DNA of 64,000 nt from Afifella aestuarii (lineage in GTDB: Bacteria; Pseudomonadota; Alphaproteobacteria; Rhizobiales; Afifellaceae), in assembly GCF_004023665.1 (NCBI RefSeq), contig NZ_SAUF01000002.1:868001-932000 (forward strand), read 5' to 3'. Shown piece by piece: positions 6,859 to 15,329 of this stretch; the stretch's first letter is position 1; each line of letters begins with the position of its first letter. The position numbers and the translations under genes are program-made. The notes beneath the pieces were generated by a model. That model saw nothing but the letters and a program-made list of their open reading frames with translations, ran no database searches and was not told where the DNA came from.

Positions 6859-7070
6859 CCGCGGGCGGTGCGAGAGAAGGCGCAAAAGCCTTTCCCTGGC
6901 AGGAGGCGATCGCCTTCGGCCTTGCCGTTCTGCGGCTTTCTCCTCGCGATTTCTGGGCGATGACGCCGCGCGAGTTTTCGGCCTGCCGCACGGCTTTGTG
7001 CGGGGCAGGCAAGACGCCGCTCACAGCGGGTGAGCTTGCACAGCTGATGGCGCGCTTTCCCGATCGGTAG
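6849..7070 (+). CDS. GTA tail assembly chaperone extension (g10.1), made by -1 frameshift from g10
   Basis: This frame encodes WQEAIAFGLAVLRLSPRDFW followed by AMTPREFSA and ends at TAG 7068-7070. It matches the small g10.1/DUF2376-type tail chaperone of GTAs. From 6477 to ATG 6960 the frame contains no ATG, GTG or TTG codon except the GTG at 6477, which overlaps the end of g9. The conserved core therefore has no usable start of its own. The simplest reading is a g10-g10.1 fusion of 192 residues made by the -1 shift at 6843-6849, as with lambda gpG/gpGT. Confidence 0.82.
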   Translation, partial: PSLAAGGAREGAKAFPWQEAIAFGLAVLRLSPRDFWAMTPREFSACRTALCGAGKTPLTAGELAQLMARFPDR

Positions 7071-7073
7071 GAC

Positions 7074-7664
7074 ATGATGGCAGACGATTTCGATTTCGGC
7101 TCGGACGAGTTGTCCGGGAGCGCTGAGGCACTGTCGGCGACGCTCGGCGACCTTCAGCATCTGGCGGACAGGTTCGGGCGCTCCATGACGAGCGCCTTCC
7201 GCCAGGCGGCAGTGGAGGGACGACGCTTCGACAGCGTGTTGAAAAGCCTGGCGCTCGGGCTGTCGCGCCGTGCCCTCAATGCCGCGCTCGCGCCGATCGC
7301 GGGCGGGCTGTCCGGCGCGCTTACTTCTGTGTTCGGATCGTTTTTGGGCGGTTTCGGCCAAGGCGGGGTGTTTGCGGGCGGCAAGGTCACCCCCTTTGCT
7401 TCGGGCGGGGTCGTTGCCGCGCCGAGCTATTTTCAGACGGGCAGCGGCATCGGCCTGATGGGGGAGGCGGGGGCGGAGGCGATCCTGCCCTTGCGGCGCG
7501 GCGCCGACGGCAGGCTCGGTGTTGCAGCCGCGGGCGCCGGGGGGCCGCCCCTCCACGTCACCTTCAACGTGACGACGCAAGATGCGGCGAGCTTCCGCCG
7601 GTCCGAAGCCGAAATGACGGCGATGCTGGCGCGTGCCGTGTCGCGCGGCCGGCGGGGGCTGTGA
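7074..7664 (+). CDS. GTA tape measure protein (g11), short
   Basis: 196 residues, starting two or five bases after the chaperone (ATG 7074 or 7077). It has a helical N-terminal half (LGDLQHLADRFGRSMTSAFR), a Gly/Ala-rich hydrophobic centre and the GVVAAPSYFQTGSG...LMGEAGAEAILPL motif found at the C-terminus of phage tape measure proteins. It is far shorter than phage tape measures, which fits the short tails of GTAs. It sets tail length and may help DNA cross the membrane. Confidence 0.88.
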   Translation: MMADDFDFGSDELSGSAEALSATLGDLQHLADRFGRSMTSAFRQAAVEGRRFDSVLKSLALGLSRRALNAALAPIAGGLSGALTSVFGSFLGGFGQGGVFAGGKVTPFASGGVVAAPSYFQTGSGIGLMGEAGAEAILPLRRGADGRLGVAAAGAGGPPLHVTFNVTTQDAASFRRSEAEMTAMLARAVSRGRRGL

Positions 7665-7670
7665 GCCGTC

Positions 7671-8312
7671 ATGTCCGCGGGCTTTCACGAGGTTTCGTTT
7701 CCGCTGGCGCTCGCCTTCGGTTCGTCCGGCGGACCGGAGCGGCGCACCGAGGTGGTGACGCTCGCCTCCGGGCGTGAGGAACGCAACCAGCGCTGGGCCG
7801 ATTCCAGGCGCCGCTACAATGTCGGCTCGGGCGTGCGTTCGCGCGCCGATATGGAACGGCTGATCGCTTTTTTCGAAGAACGACGCGGCCGGCTCTATGG
7901 CTTTCGCTTCCGCGACCGCAGTGATTTTTCCTCCGCGCCGGCACCGGCCGAGCCAGGCCCCTTCGATCAGCGGATCGGCACGGGCGATGGCGCGAACGCG
8001 GAATTTGTCCTCGTGAAGCGCTACGGCGACGGGCTCGCCCCGTGGCTGCGCACGATCGAAAAGCCTGTGGCGGGCACCATCCGCGTTGCGGTCGGCGGGG
8101 TGGAGAAGGGGGCGGGAGCATTCTCGCTCGACGCCGCCACCGGGCGCATCGCCTTTTCCTCCGGCCATGTGCCTGCGGCGGGAGCGGCGGTCACCGCCGG
8201 CTTCCTCTTCGACGTTCCGGTGCGCTTCGACACCGACCGCCTCGACATCGATCTTGCCGCCTTCGAGGCGGGCGAGGCGCCTTCCGTCCCGATTGTGGAG
8301 ATCAAGCCGTGA
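7671..8312 (+). CDS. GTA distal tail protein (g12), DUF2460
   Basis: 213 residues. The opening GFHEVSFPLALAFGSSGGPERRT followed by RNQRWADSRRRYNVGSG and GRLYGFRFRD is diagnostic of DUF2460 (TIGR02217). It forms the ring joining tail tube and baseplate. It overlaps g13 by GTGA (8309-8312). Confidence 0.94.
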   Translation: MSAGFHEVSFPLALAFGSSGGPERRTEVVTLASGREERNQRWADSRRRYNVGSGVRSRADMERLIAFFEERRGRLYGFRFRDRSDFSSAPAPAEPGPFDQRIGTGDGANAEFVLVKRYGDGLAPWLRTIEKPVAGTIRVAVGGVEKGAGAFSLDAATGRIAFSSGHVPAAGAAVTAGFLFDVPVRFDTDRLDIDLAAFEAGEAPSVPIVEIKP

Positions 8313-9208
8313 AGGATTTTTCCGCTGCGCTGACCGCGCATCTTGAAGCGGGCGTCACGAGCCTTTGCGCCTGCTGGACGCTGATCCGCGCCGACGGGGT
8401 GAGGTTCGGTTTCACCGATCACGACCGCACACTCGTCTTCGGCGGGGTGACCTATGAGCCGCAGAACGGGCTGACGGCTTCGGGCGGCGTCGCCCATGCG
8501 GGACTGGAAGTCGGCGGCCTCGATGTTGCCGGGGCGCTGAGTTCGGACAGGCTGTCGGAGGAGGATCTCCTCGCCGGGCTCTATGACAATGCCCGAGTCG
8601 AGATGTGGCTCGTCAATTGGGGCGCGCCCGCGATGCGCCATCTGATGCGCATCGCCTCGATCGGCGAGGTGACGCGCGAGGACCATGCCTTCAAGGCCGA
8701 ACTGCGCGGGCTCGCGCACGCGCTCGACCAGGAGAGCGGCCGGCTTTTCGCGCATCTCTGCGACGCCGATCTCGGCGATGGCCGCTGCCGCGTCGATCTT
8801 GCGGCTCTGCGCGTCGAGGCGGTCGTGACGGCGACGGATGGGGTGGGCTGGATCGAGGCCGGCGGGCCTGGCGCAGAGGATGGCAGCCTGGCGCGAGGGC
8901 TTTTGACGTTTCTCTCCGGCGCCAACGAGGGCCGCGCCATCGAAGTGGCGCGTCATGCTGTCGAGGGAACGGCACACCGCATGACGCTCTGGCAGAAGAT
9001 GGAACGGCCGATCACTGTCGGCGACCGGGTTGCGGTGACGCCCGGCTGCGACAAGCGCCTTGCGACCTGCCGCGGACGCTTCGGCAATACGCTCAATTTC
9101 CGCGGCTTTCCGCATATGCCGGGTAACGATTTCGTCTGGTCGGTGGCAAGCGGCGGCGAGGTCAGCACCACGACGCCCTTCATCGGGCGCCCGGGCCCAA
9201 ACGAATGA
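8309..9208 (+). CDS. GTA hub protein (g13), DUF2163
   Basis: 299 residues from GTG 8309, whose bases overlap the g12 stop. It has GFTDHDRTLVFGGVTY, then FAHLCDADLGDGRC and PGCDKRLATCRGRFGNTLNF, all DUF2163 (TIGR02218) hallmarks. The conserved cysteines in the last two motifs suggest a metal or iron-sulfur site, known in RcGTA hub proteins. The protein sits at the tail tip. Confidence 0.93.
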   Translation: MKDFSAALTAHLEAGVTSLCACWTLIRADGVRFGFTDHDRTLVFGGVTYEPQNGLTASGGVAHAGLEVGGLDVAGALSSDRLSEEDLLAGLYDNARVEMWLVNWGAPAMRHLMRIASIGEVTREDHAFKAELRGLAHALDQESGRLFAHLCDADLGDGRCRVDLAALRVEAVVTATDGVGWIEAGGPGAEDGSLARGLLTFLSGANEGRAIEVARHAVEGTAHRMTLWQKMERPITVGDRVAVTPGCDKRLATCRGRFGNTLNFRGFPHMPGNDFVWSVASGGEVSTTTPFIGRPGPNE

Positions 9209-9233
9209 GGACCGAACGGGGAGGGGCCGGCGC

Positions 9234-9683
9234 ATGGAAAAGGTGACGCGTGCGGCGATCGTGTGCGCGGCAAGGCGCTGGATCGGCACGCCCTATCGCC
9301 ATCAGGCCGCCCTGCGCGGCGTCGGTGCCGATTGCCTCGGCCTCGTGCGTGGCGTGTGGTGCGAGATTTATGGCGAAGAGGCCGAGATGCCGCCTGCCTA
9401 TACGCCCGACTGGGCCGAGGCGCGGGGCGAAGAAACGCTGAGAGACGCCGCGCGCCGGCATCTCTGCGAGATCGAGATTTCAGCGGCGCGGGCCGGCGAT
9501 GTGCTCCTCTTCCGCTGGCGAAGGGGGCTGCCGGCAAAGCATGCCGCGATCCTTACCGGCGAGACGACGATGATCCACGCGCATGAAGGGGCGGCGGTGG
9601 CCGAAGTGGCGCTGGTGCCCGGCTGGCGGCGGCGCATCGCCTATGCCTTCGCGTTTCCGGATGTCGGAGGGGAGGAGGGCTGA
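9234..9683 (+). CDS. GTA cell-wall peptidase (g14), NlpC/P60
   Basis: 149 residues from ATG 9234, preceded by GGGGAGGGG. The NlpC/P60 catalytic cysteine is in GADCLGL (Cys34) and the catalytic His in KHAAILT near residue 104. It trims peptidoglycan so that GTA DNA can enter the recipient. Its stop overlaps the g15 ATG (TGATG). Confidence 0.93.
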   Translation: MEKVTRAAIVCAARRWIGTPYRHQAALRGVGADCLGLVRGVWCEIYGEEAEMPPAYTPDWAEARGEETLRDAARRHLCEIEISAARAGDVLLFRWRRGLPAKHAAILTGETTMIHAHEGAAVAEVALVPGWRRRIAYAFAFPDVGGEEG

Positions 9684-12600
9684 TGGCGACGCTTCTGTTG
9701 AGCGCGGCGGGCGCGAGCCTTGGCGGCATTTTCGGTGGGGTGGGGGCGATCGCCGGACGCGCGCTCGGCGCGCTTGCGGGCTATGCGATCGATCGCAGCG
9801 TATTTTCCACCGAGCGCAAGGCGGAGGGCGCGCGGCTTTCCGACCTGACCGTGCAGAGTTCGACCGAAGGTGCCCCGATCCCGCGCGTCTATGGCCGCGT
9901 GCGTCTGGCCGGCCAGGTGATCTGGGCGACGGATTTCGAGGAAGTCGCGACGACCGACACGCAGCGCGCGGGCGGCAAGGGCGGCGGCAGCAAGGTGACG
10001 ACGACCACCTACAGCTACTTCGCCAATTTTGCCGTGGCGCTGTGCGAAGGCGAGGTGGCGCATATCGGCAGGATCTGGGCGGACGGAAAGCCGCTCGATC
10101 CCTCACTCGTCACCTTGCGCATCTATAAGGGCAGCGAGGACCAATTGCCCGATCCTTTGATTGCCGCGCATGAGGAGGAGCCGCCGGCCTATCGTGGCAC
10201 CGCCTATGTCGTCTTCGAGCGTCTGGCGCTGGCAGAATTCGGCAATCGCATTCCGCAGCTCTCATTCGAGATTTTGCGCCCCGTCGGCAGCATCGAAAAG
10301 GATATCCGCGCCGTCTGCATGATCCCCGGCGCGGGCGAGTTCGTCTACGACACCGCGCTTCGCCTCAGTGAGGGCGATCCCGGCACCTATGCCACCGCCA
10401 ACACCTTTGCCCGCCGCGAGGAGGCGGATTTCGAGACCTCGCTCGACGAGCTCATGGATCTCTGCCCGCGGCTTGAATGGGTGACGCTGGTCGTCGCCTG
10501 GTTCGGCAACGATCTGCGCGCACCTGAATGCCTGATCCAGCCGATGGTCGACGATGCCCATAAGCGGATCTCCGGCGGCGACTGGTCGGTGGCGGGGCTT
10601 ACCCGCGGCGAGGCGGAGGTCGTCTCCTATATCGACGGACGGGCGGCCTATGGCGGCACGCCGAGCGACGAGACGGTCATCAGGGCGATCCGCGAACTGA
10701 AGGCGCGCGGCCTGAAGGTGGCGCTTCTGCCCTTCGTGCTGATGGATGTCGCGGCGGACAATGCGCTTCCCGATCCGAGAAGCGGCGAGGCGGGGCAGCC
10801 GCCCTATCCCTGGCGCGGGCGCATCACGCTGTCGGTAGCGCCGGGTCGTGCCGGTTCGCCCGACAAGAGCGCGGCGGCGGCAGACGAGATCGCGGATTTT
10901 CTGGGCGAGGCGTCGCTTGGCCAGTTTTCGGTGGGCGCCGGGGGTGTTTCTTATTCCGGGCCGACGGATTGGCGCTATCGCCGCTTCATCCTGCACAATG
11001 CGCATCTGGCGAAGGCGGCGGGCGGGGTCGACGCGTTTCTCGTCGGCTCGGAAATGGTGGCGCTGAGCCAGATCCGCGGGCAGGGGAACCGCTATCCCTT
11101 CGTCGAGGCGCTGGGCGTGCTGCGTGGCGAATGCCGGCAGGTTCTGGGGGCGGCGACAAGGATCTCCTATGCGGCCGACTGGTCGGAATATTTCGGTCAT
11201 CAGCCGGCGGATGGCTCCGGCGACGTCTTCTTCCATCTCGACCCGTTCTGGGCGGAGGCCGATTTCGTCGGCATCGACATTTACTGGCCGCTCGCCGACT
11301 GGCGCGACGAGCCGGGCCATGCCGACGAGGCGGCGGGGAGGTCGATCTACCGCTGCGATTATCTGCGCAAGAACCTCGCGGCCGGCGAAGGCTTCGACTG
11401 GTATTATGCCTCCGACGAGGACCGGAAGGCACAGCGGCGCAGCAGGGTCACCGACGGGACGGCGGGAAAGCCCTGGGTGTTTCGCTTCAAGGACATCGAG
11501 AGCTGGTGGGAAAACCGGCATTACGACCGGCCCGGCGGCGTGGAACAGGCGACGCCGACGGCCTGGGTGCCGTTGTCGAAACCGATCTGGTTCACCGAAT
11601 TCGGCTGTCCGGCCGTCGATAAGGGCGCGAACCAGCCGAACGTTTTTTACGATCCAAAATCCTCGGAAGGCGCGCTGCCGCATTTTTCCGCCGGCGAGCG
11701 CGATGATCTGATCCAGCGGCGCACCATCGAGGCGCTTCTGTCCGCCTATGACCCGAGCCATGCCGATTATGCGGGGATGAACCGGGATGGGCCGAACGGT
11801 CCGATGGTCGATCCGGCGCATCTCACACTGTGGACCTGGGATGCGCGGCCCTATCCCTGGTTTCCCGCGCTCGAGGATGTCTGGGGCGATGCGCCGAACT
11901 GGCGGTTCGGACACTGGCTCAACGGTCGGCTCGGCGCCATGGACCTTGCCCGTCTGATCGAGGCGGTGCTGTCGGATCACGGTTTCGATGCGGCGGAAGT
12001 TGTCGATGTGCACGGGCTCGTCGAGGGGTTCGTCGTCGGCGAGCGGTCATCGGCACGCGCGACGCTCGAACCGCTTTTGTCCGCCTATGGTGTCGATGCG
12101 GCGGATGCCGGCACGACAATCCGCTTTCGCGGGCGCGCGCGGCCGCTTGATGCGAGCCTGTCGGACACGCGGCTCGTCGATGCGGCCGATGCGCCGCTGA
12201 CCACGCGGCGGCGGGCGCAGGAGACGGAGCTTGCCGCGGAAGTGGCACTGCGCACTCTGTCTCCCGACAACGATTACCGCATGGCGGCGGCGCATTCGCG
12301 CCGGCTCGCCGGGGGAAGCCGGCGCGTCCTGACGCTCGATCTGCCGATCGTGGCGCGCGATGCGGAGGCCGAAGCGCTCGCCGAGGCGATGCTCGCCGAT
12401 CTGTGGCGGGGGCGTGAGGAGATCTCCTTCGCGCTGCCGCCGAGTTGTTCCGCGCTCGATGCGGGCGATGCGGTGCGGCTCACCCTGGAGGGGCGTTCGG
12501 ACACGTTTCTGGTGACGCGGATTGCCGATGGCGAGGCACGTGAGGTGGAGGCGCGGCGGGTGACGTTGCGGCGGAAGGCGATGGTGCCGGCCACGCCGAC

Positions 12601-13573
12601 CCCGCCGGGGGTCGTGACGCCGCCGGCCTATGGTCCGCCGCTCGTCCATGTGATGGAGCTGCCGGCGCCGGCCGATGGCGAAAAGGCGCATCAGCCGCGG
12701 CTGGCGGCCTTCGCCGAGCCATGGCCCGGCACGCTCGCCGTCTATCAGGGAGAGGCGGGGGGCGGTTTTTCCTTTTTCTCGACGATTGCGACCCGTGCCA
12801 CCTGCGGCCGGCTGGTGACGGCTCTGAGGCCCGGCCCGCTCGGCCGTTTCGACCGAGCCAATACGCCGGAGGTGACGCTCTATGGCGGGGCGCTCGCCTC
12901 GCTGCCGGAGATCGATGTGCTGGCGGGCGGCAATCTCGCGGCGGTCAAAGCCGACGACGGGAGCTGGGAAGTTTTGCAATTCACCACGGCCGAGCTGATC
13001 GGGACCCGCCGCTATCGTCTCGCCCGGCTGTTGCGCGGGCAGGGCGGCAGCGAGACCGCGATGGCGGCGGGTGCGAGCGCCGGCAATGCTTTCGTGCTGT
13101 TGAACGACGCCGTTTCCGTCCTGCCGATGGGGCTCGATGCGATCGGGCGGGACAAGCGCCTGCGCATCGGGCCGATCGCCGAAAGCCATGCCGCGGCGAG
13201 TTTCGTCGAGATCGCCGTCACGCCCGAGGGGCGGGGGCTGAAGCCGGCGAGCCCGGTGCATCTGCGGGCAAGGCGCGTTTCGGCGACGGGCGATGTGTCG
13301 CTGTCCTGGATCCGGCGCACGCGCTTTGGCGGCGATAGCTGGGCACTCGCCGACGTGCCGCTCAACGAGACACGCGAAGCCTATCGTCTGGAGATTTTGG
13401 ACGGCGGTGCCGTGCGGCGCGAGGTGGAAACGGCAGGTCCGGGCTTTGCCTATACCGCCGCCGCGCAGCTCGCCGATTTCGGCGCTTTGCCGGAGGTGCT
13501 GACCGTGCGTGTCGCACAGCTCTCGGAGATGATCGGGCCGGGCTTTGCGGCCGAGGCGACGCTTCGCCTCTGA
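9683..13573 (+). CDS. GTA megatron/tail fibre host-specificity protein (g15)
   Basis: 1296 residues, the largest gene here. The N-terminus (LGGIFGGVGAIAGRALGALAG...PIPRVYGRVRLAGQVIW) is the phage tail tip-attachment type. A GTA TIM-barrel-like region follows at about 430-740 (for example SYAADWSEYFGHQ and FTEFGCPAVDKGANQPN), then the putative phage tail (rcc01698-like) domain in the last 500 residues. The protein closes the baseplate and probably binds the recipient surface. Length and order match RcGTA g15. Confidence 0.95.
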   Translation: MATLLLSAAGASLGGIFGGVGAIAGRALGALAGYAIDRSVFSTERKAEGARLSDLTVQSSTEGAPIPRVYGRVRLAGQVIWATDFEEVATTDTQRAGGKGGGSKVTTTTYSYFANFAVALCEGEVAHIGRIWADGKPLDPSLVTLRIYKGSEDQLPDPLIAAHEEEPPAYRGTAYVVFERLALAEFGNRIPQLSFEILRPVGSIEKDIRAVCMIPGAGEFVYDTALRLSEGDPGTYATANTFARREEADFETSLDELMDLCPRLEWVTLVVAWFGNDLRAPECLIQPMVDDAHKRISGGDWSVAGLTRGEAEVVSYIDGRAAYGGTPSDETVIRAIRELKARGLKVALLPFVLMDVAADNALPDPRSGEAGQPPYPWRGRITLSVAPGRAGSPDKSAAAADEIADFLGEASLGQFSVGAGGVSYSGPTDWRYRRFILHNAHLAKAAGGVDAFLVGSEMVALSQIRGQGNRYPFVEALGVLRGECRQVLGAATRISYAADWSEYFGHQPADGSGDVFFHLDPFWAEADFVGIDIYWPLADWRDEPGHADEAAGRSIYRCDYLRKNLAAGEGFDWYYASDEDRKAQRRSRVTDGTAGKPWVFRFKDIESWWENRHYDRPGGVEQATPTAWVPLSKPIWFTEFGCPAVDKGANQPNVFYDPKSSEGALPHFSAGERDDLIQRRTIEALLSAYDPSHADYAGMNRDGPNGPMVDPAHLTLWTWDARPYPWFPALEDVWGDAPNWRFGHWLNGRLGAMDLARLIEAVLSDHGFDAAEVVDVHGLVEGFVVGERSSARATLEPLLSAYGVDAADAGTTIRFRGRARPLDASLSDTRLVDAADAPLTTRRRAQETELAAEVALRTLSPDNDYRMAAAHSRRLAGGSRRVLTLDLPIVARDAEAEALAEAMLADLWRGREEISFALPPSCSALDAGDAVRLTLEGRSDTFLVTRIADGEAREVEARRVTLRRKAMVPATPTPPGVVTPPAYGPPLVHVMELPAPADGEKAHQPRLAAFAEPWPGTLAVYQGEAGGGFSFFSTIATRATCGRLVTALRPGPLGRFDRANTPEVTLYGGALASLPEIDVLAGGNLAAVKADDGSWEVLQFTTAELIGTRRYRLARLLRGQGGSETAMAAGASAGNAFVLLNDAVSVLPMGLDAIGRDKRLRIGPIAESHAAASFVEIAVTPEGRGLKPASPVHLRARRVSATGDVSLSWIRRTRFGGDSWALADVPLNETREAYRLEILDGGAVRREVETAGPGFAYTAAAQLADFGALPEVLTVRVAQLSEMIGPGFAAEATLRL

Positions 13574-13624
13574 CGGGCGGCGGCGCCGAGACAAGGCTTT
13601 TCAAATACAGAGAGGGAGAGCGGC

Positions 13625-14443
13625 ATGATCGCCGTCAAGGACATGCGGACGATTGCGGGCGCGAGGGCGCGCGCCGGCATTCTGGAAGGCGTGGCCGAGG
13701 GGCTTGCCCGGCACGGCAAGGCTTTCGGGCTCGACCGGCCGGAGATGCTCGCCGCGTTTCTGGCGCAGATCGGCCATGAGAGCGGGCGCTTTCGCTATCT
13801 GGAAGAGATCTGGGGGCCGACGGCCGCGCAGCGGCGCTACGATATCCGCGCCGATCTCGGCAACACACCGGAGACGGACGGCGACGGCTATCGCTACCGC
13901 GGCCGCGGGCTCATCCAGGTGACGGGGCGGGCGAACGTTGCGGCCTTCTCGGTTTGGGCGAAAGAACGTTTTGCCGATGCTCCGGATTTTTTGGCCAAGC
14001 CGAACCGCCTGGCGGCCTTTCCATGGGCCTTCGTGTCGGCGCTCTGGTACTGGGAGAGCCGCGATCTCGGCCGGCTTGCCGCGGTGGGCGATCTGATCGG
14101 CCTGACGCGGGCGGTCAATGGCGGGACGAACGGCCTCGCCGACCGGCGGCGCCTTTATGTGCGCGCCGCGCTCGTCCTCCTCGGCCAGGAGCTGACGAAG
14201 GGCGCGGTGAAACGCTTTCAGGCCGCCCGCGGCCTCACCCCCGACGACATCGCCGGCGCGAAGACGCTTCACGAGCTGCATGTTGCGCTCTCCGAACTGC
14301 CGGCGCTGAAGGCGGGCGCCGCGATGCGCCCGGCGCCTCAGGCGGGCCGCGCTGGTCCGCCCTGGGGCCTGATCTTTCTCACACTTTGCGTCCTGGCCGC
14401 TCTCGCAGCAGCCATTTTTCTGTCTGGAGGAAAAATCTCATGA
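13625..14443 (+). CDS. GH19-type endolysin with peptidoglycan-binding-like and membrane segments
   Basis: 272 residues. HESGRFRYLEEIWGPT, YRYRGRGLIQVTGR and the WYWESRDL region are the chitinase/lysozyme GH19 core (about 20-195), with the likely catalytic Glu in HESG. A short helical region (RFQAARGLTPDDIAGAKTLHEL) resembles peptidoglycan-binding domain 1. A single membrane helix (LIFLTLCVLAALAAAIFL) ends the protein. It follows g15 by 51 bases and overlaps the holin-like gene by ATGA, which suggests a lysis pair that releases GTA particles. Confidence 0.85.
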   Translation: MIAVKDMRTIAGARARAGILEGVAEGLARHGKAFGLDRPEMLAAFLAQIGHESGRFRYLEEIWGPTAAQRRYDIRADLGNTPETDGDGYRYRGRGLIQVTGRANVAAFSVWAKERFADAPDFLAKPNRLAAFPWAFVSALWYWESRDLGRLAAVGDLIGLTRAVNGGTNGLADRRRLYVRAALVLLGQELTKGAVKRFQAARGLTPDDIAGAKTLHELHVALSELPALKAGAAMRPAPQAGRAGPPWGLIFLTLCVLAALAAAIFLSGGKIS

Positions 14444-14640
14444 CCACGGTGACCCAGCCGACGCTCCTGCCGACCAACAAGCTGACCGCGGCGACGTTTG
14501 CCGCCTCGCTCGCCAATCTCGCCCAGCTTCTCGTGGCGCGGCATTTTCCCGAATTCGCCGATCCTGAGATCTGGGCCCCGCTCGCCCCGGCGCTGGCGCT
14601 GATCGTCGGTTATTTCGTGAAGGACCGGCCGAATGTGTGA
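14440..14640 (+). CDS. Holin-like small membrane protein
   Basis: 66 residues from ATG 14440, with GGAGG nine bases upstream and an ATGA overlap with the endolysin. A Thr/Ala-rich N-terminal half (NKLTAATFAASLANLAQLL) is followed by one hydrophobic helix ending in GYFVKDRP. Proteins of this plan sit beside endolysins in many phages of Proteobacteria. Holin function is inferred from context and topology, not proven by sequence. Confidence 0.55.
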   Translation: MTTVTQPTLLPTNKLTAATFAASLANLAQLLVARHFPEFADPEIWAPLAPALALIVGYFVKDRPNV

Positions 14641-14652
14641 GGGGGGAACACG

Positions 14653-15014
14653 TCAGTCATTGGAGGGCAGGTTGCCGATCGCGAGGTGATGTCGGGGCGC
14701 CATCCTTTCGTGCAGCACTCGCAAGATGATGGTGCCGGTTGACCCGTCGGAGAGAGCCCCGACCTTGAAATAGAGGCAATGTGCGGCGCCGTGGCGCCGA
14801 CCCGCTGCAAGGGCGAGGGGGAAGAAGCGGACGTCTTCGCCACATCTGAACGATCGAGAGTGCCAGGCCCAACGGGATCTCCGGCGATGCGCTCAATCCC
14901 CTTCCTGATAATGCCTGCGTAAGCTTCGGTTTGTTTTGGCCCGAAGAGCGTCAGCGTTTCCTGGAGAATGGCTTGGACGTCGTTCTCAGCAAGAAGCGTA
15001 AGCTCGTAGTTCAT
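14653..15014 (-). pseudogene. parE: parE-like toxin gene with frameshift
   Basis: The frame from ATG 15014 gives MNYELTLLAENDVQAILQE, a typical RelE/ParE start, up to about residue 58. The rest of the ParE domain (FFPLALAAGRRHGAAHCLYF, then TIILRVLHERM) continues in another frame and ends at 14653. One base appears to be missing near 14835-14845 (TGTGGCGAAGAC, where one more G restores the frame). The unshifted frame runs on to 14610 with unrelated sequence. ParE poisons DNA gyrase; this copy should be inactive unless the gap is a sequencing error. Confidence 0.78.
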
Positions 15015-15277
15015 CCACTCGTGTTGCCTGCGAGTATGTCCGACAGGATGTCATCGACCGTTTTCTTGGAGAAACGGCCGGCCTCGGCCTCTTCAAGTCC
15101 GCGTGCGATTTCCCGTCTCAGGGTGAGGAGCTTTTCTTCCTCTGCGGCCTTCTCGTGCTGCAGCAACAAGAGCGCGTCCTGCACGACGTCACTCGACGAG
15201 GTGTAGCCGCCCTTCGCCACTTCGCCCTCGAGGAAGTCGGCAAGGTCGGGGCGCAAGTTGACGGTCACAGTCGTCAT
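15011..15277 (-). CDS. parD: ParD-like antitoxin
   Basis: 88 residues beginning MTTVTVNLRPDLADFLEGEV, with SSSDVVQDALLLL, the ribbon-helix-helix DNA-binding plan of ParD. The acidic C-terminal half binds the toxin. It overlaps parE by ATGA (15011-15014), antitoxin first, the usual order. GGAGA precedes the ATG. It remains intact although its toxin is broken. Confidence 0.9.
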   Translation of the reverse strand: MTTVTVNLRPDLADFLEGEVAKGGYTSSSDVVQDALLLLQHEKAAEEEKLLTLRREIARGLEEAEAGRFSKKTVDDILSDILAGNTSG

Positions 15278-15294
15278 CGCGGGTCTCCAATCAA

Positions 15295-15329
15295 CGATCT
15301 AAAGATCGGGGCGCCACAGTTTTTGTCAA
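15295..15329 (-). promoter_or_regulatory. parDE promoter with overlapping palindromic operator
   Basis: On the minus strand a consensus TTGACA -35 lies at 15329-15324. The palindrome CGATCTAAAGATCG (15295-15308) covers the expected -10 region 17 bases later (ATCTTT) and ends 18 bases before the parD start. A ribbon-helix-helix antitoxin bound there would repress its own operon, the standard arrangement. Binding itself is inference. Confidence 0.65.

Noticed and set aside
10262-13594. Two long minus-strand frames opposite g15
   Set aside because: Both are shadows of the GC-rich g15 gene, with no start signals or recognisable motifs.
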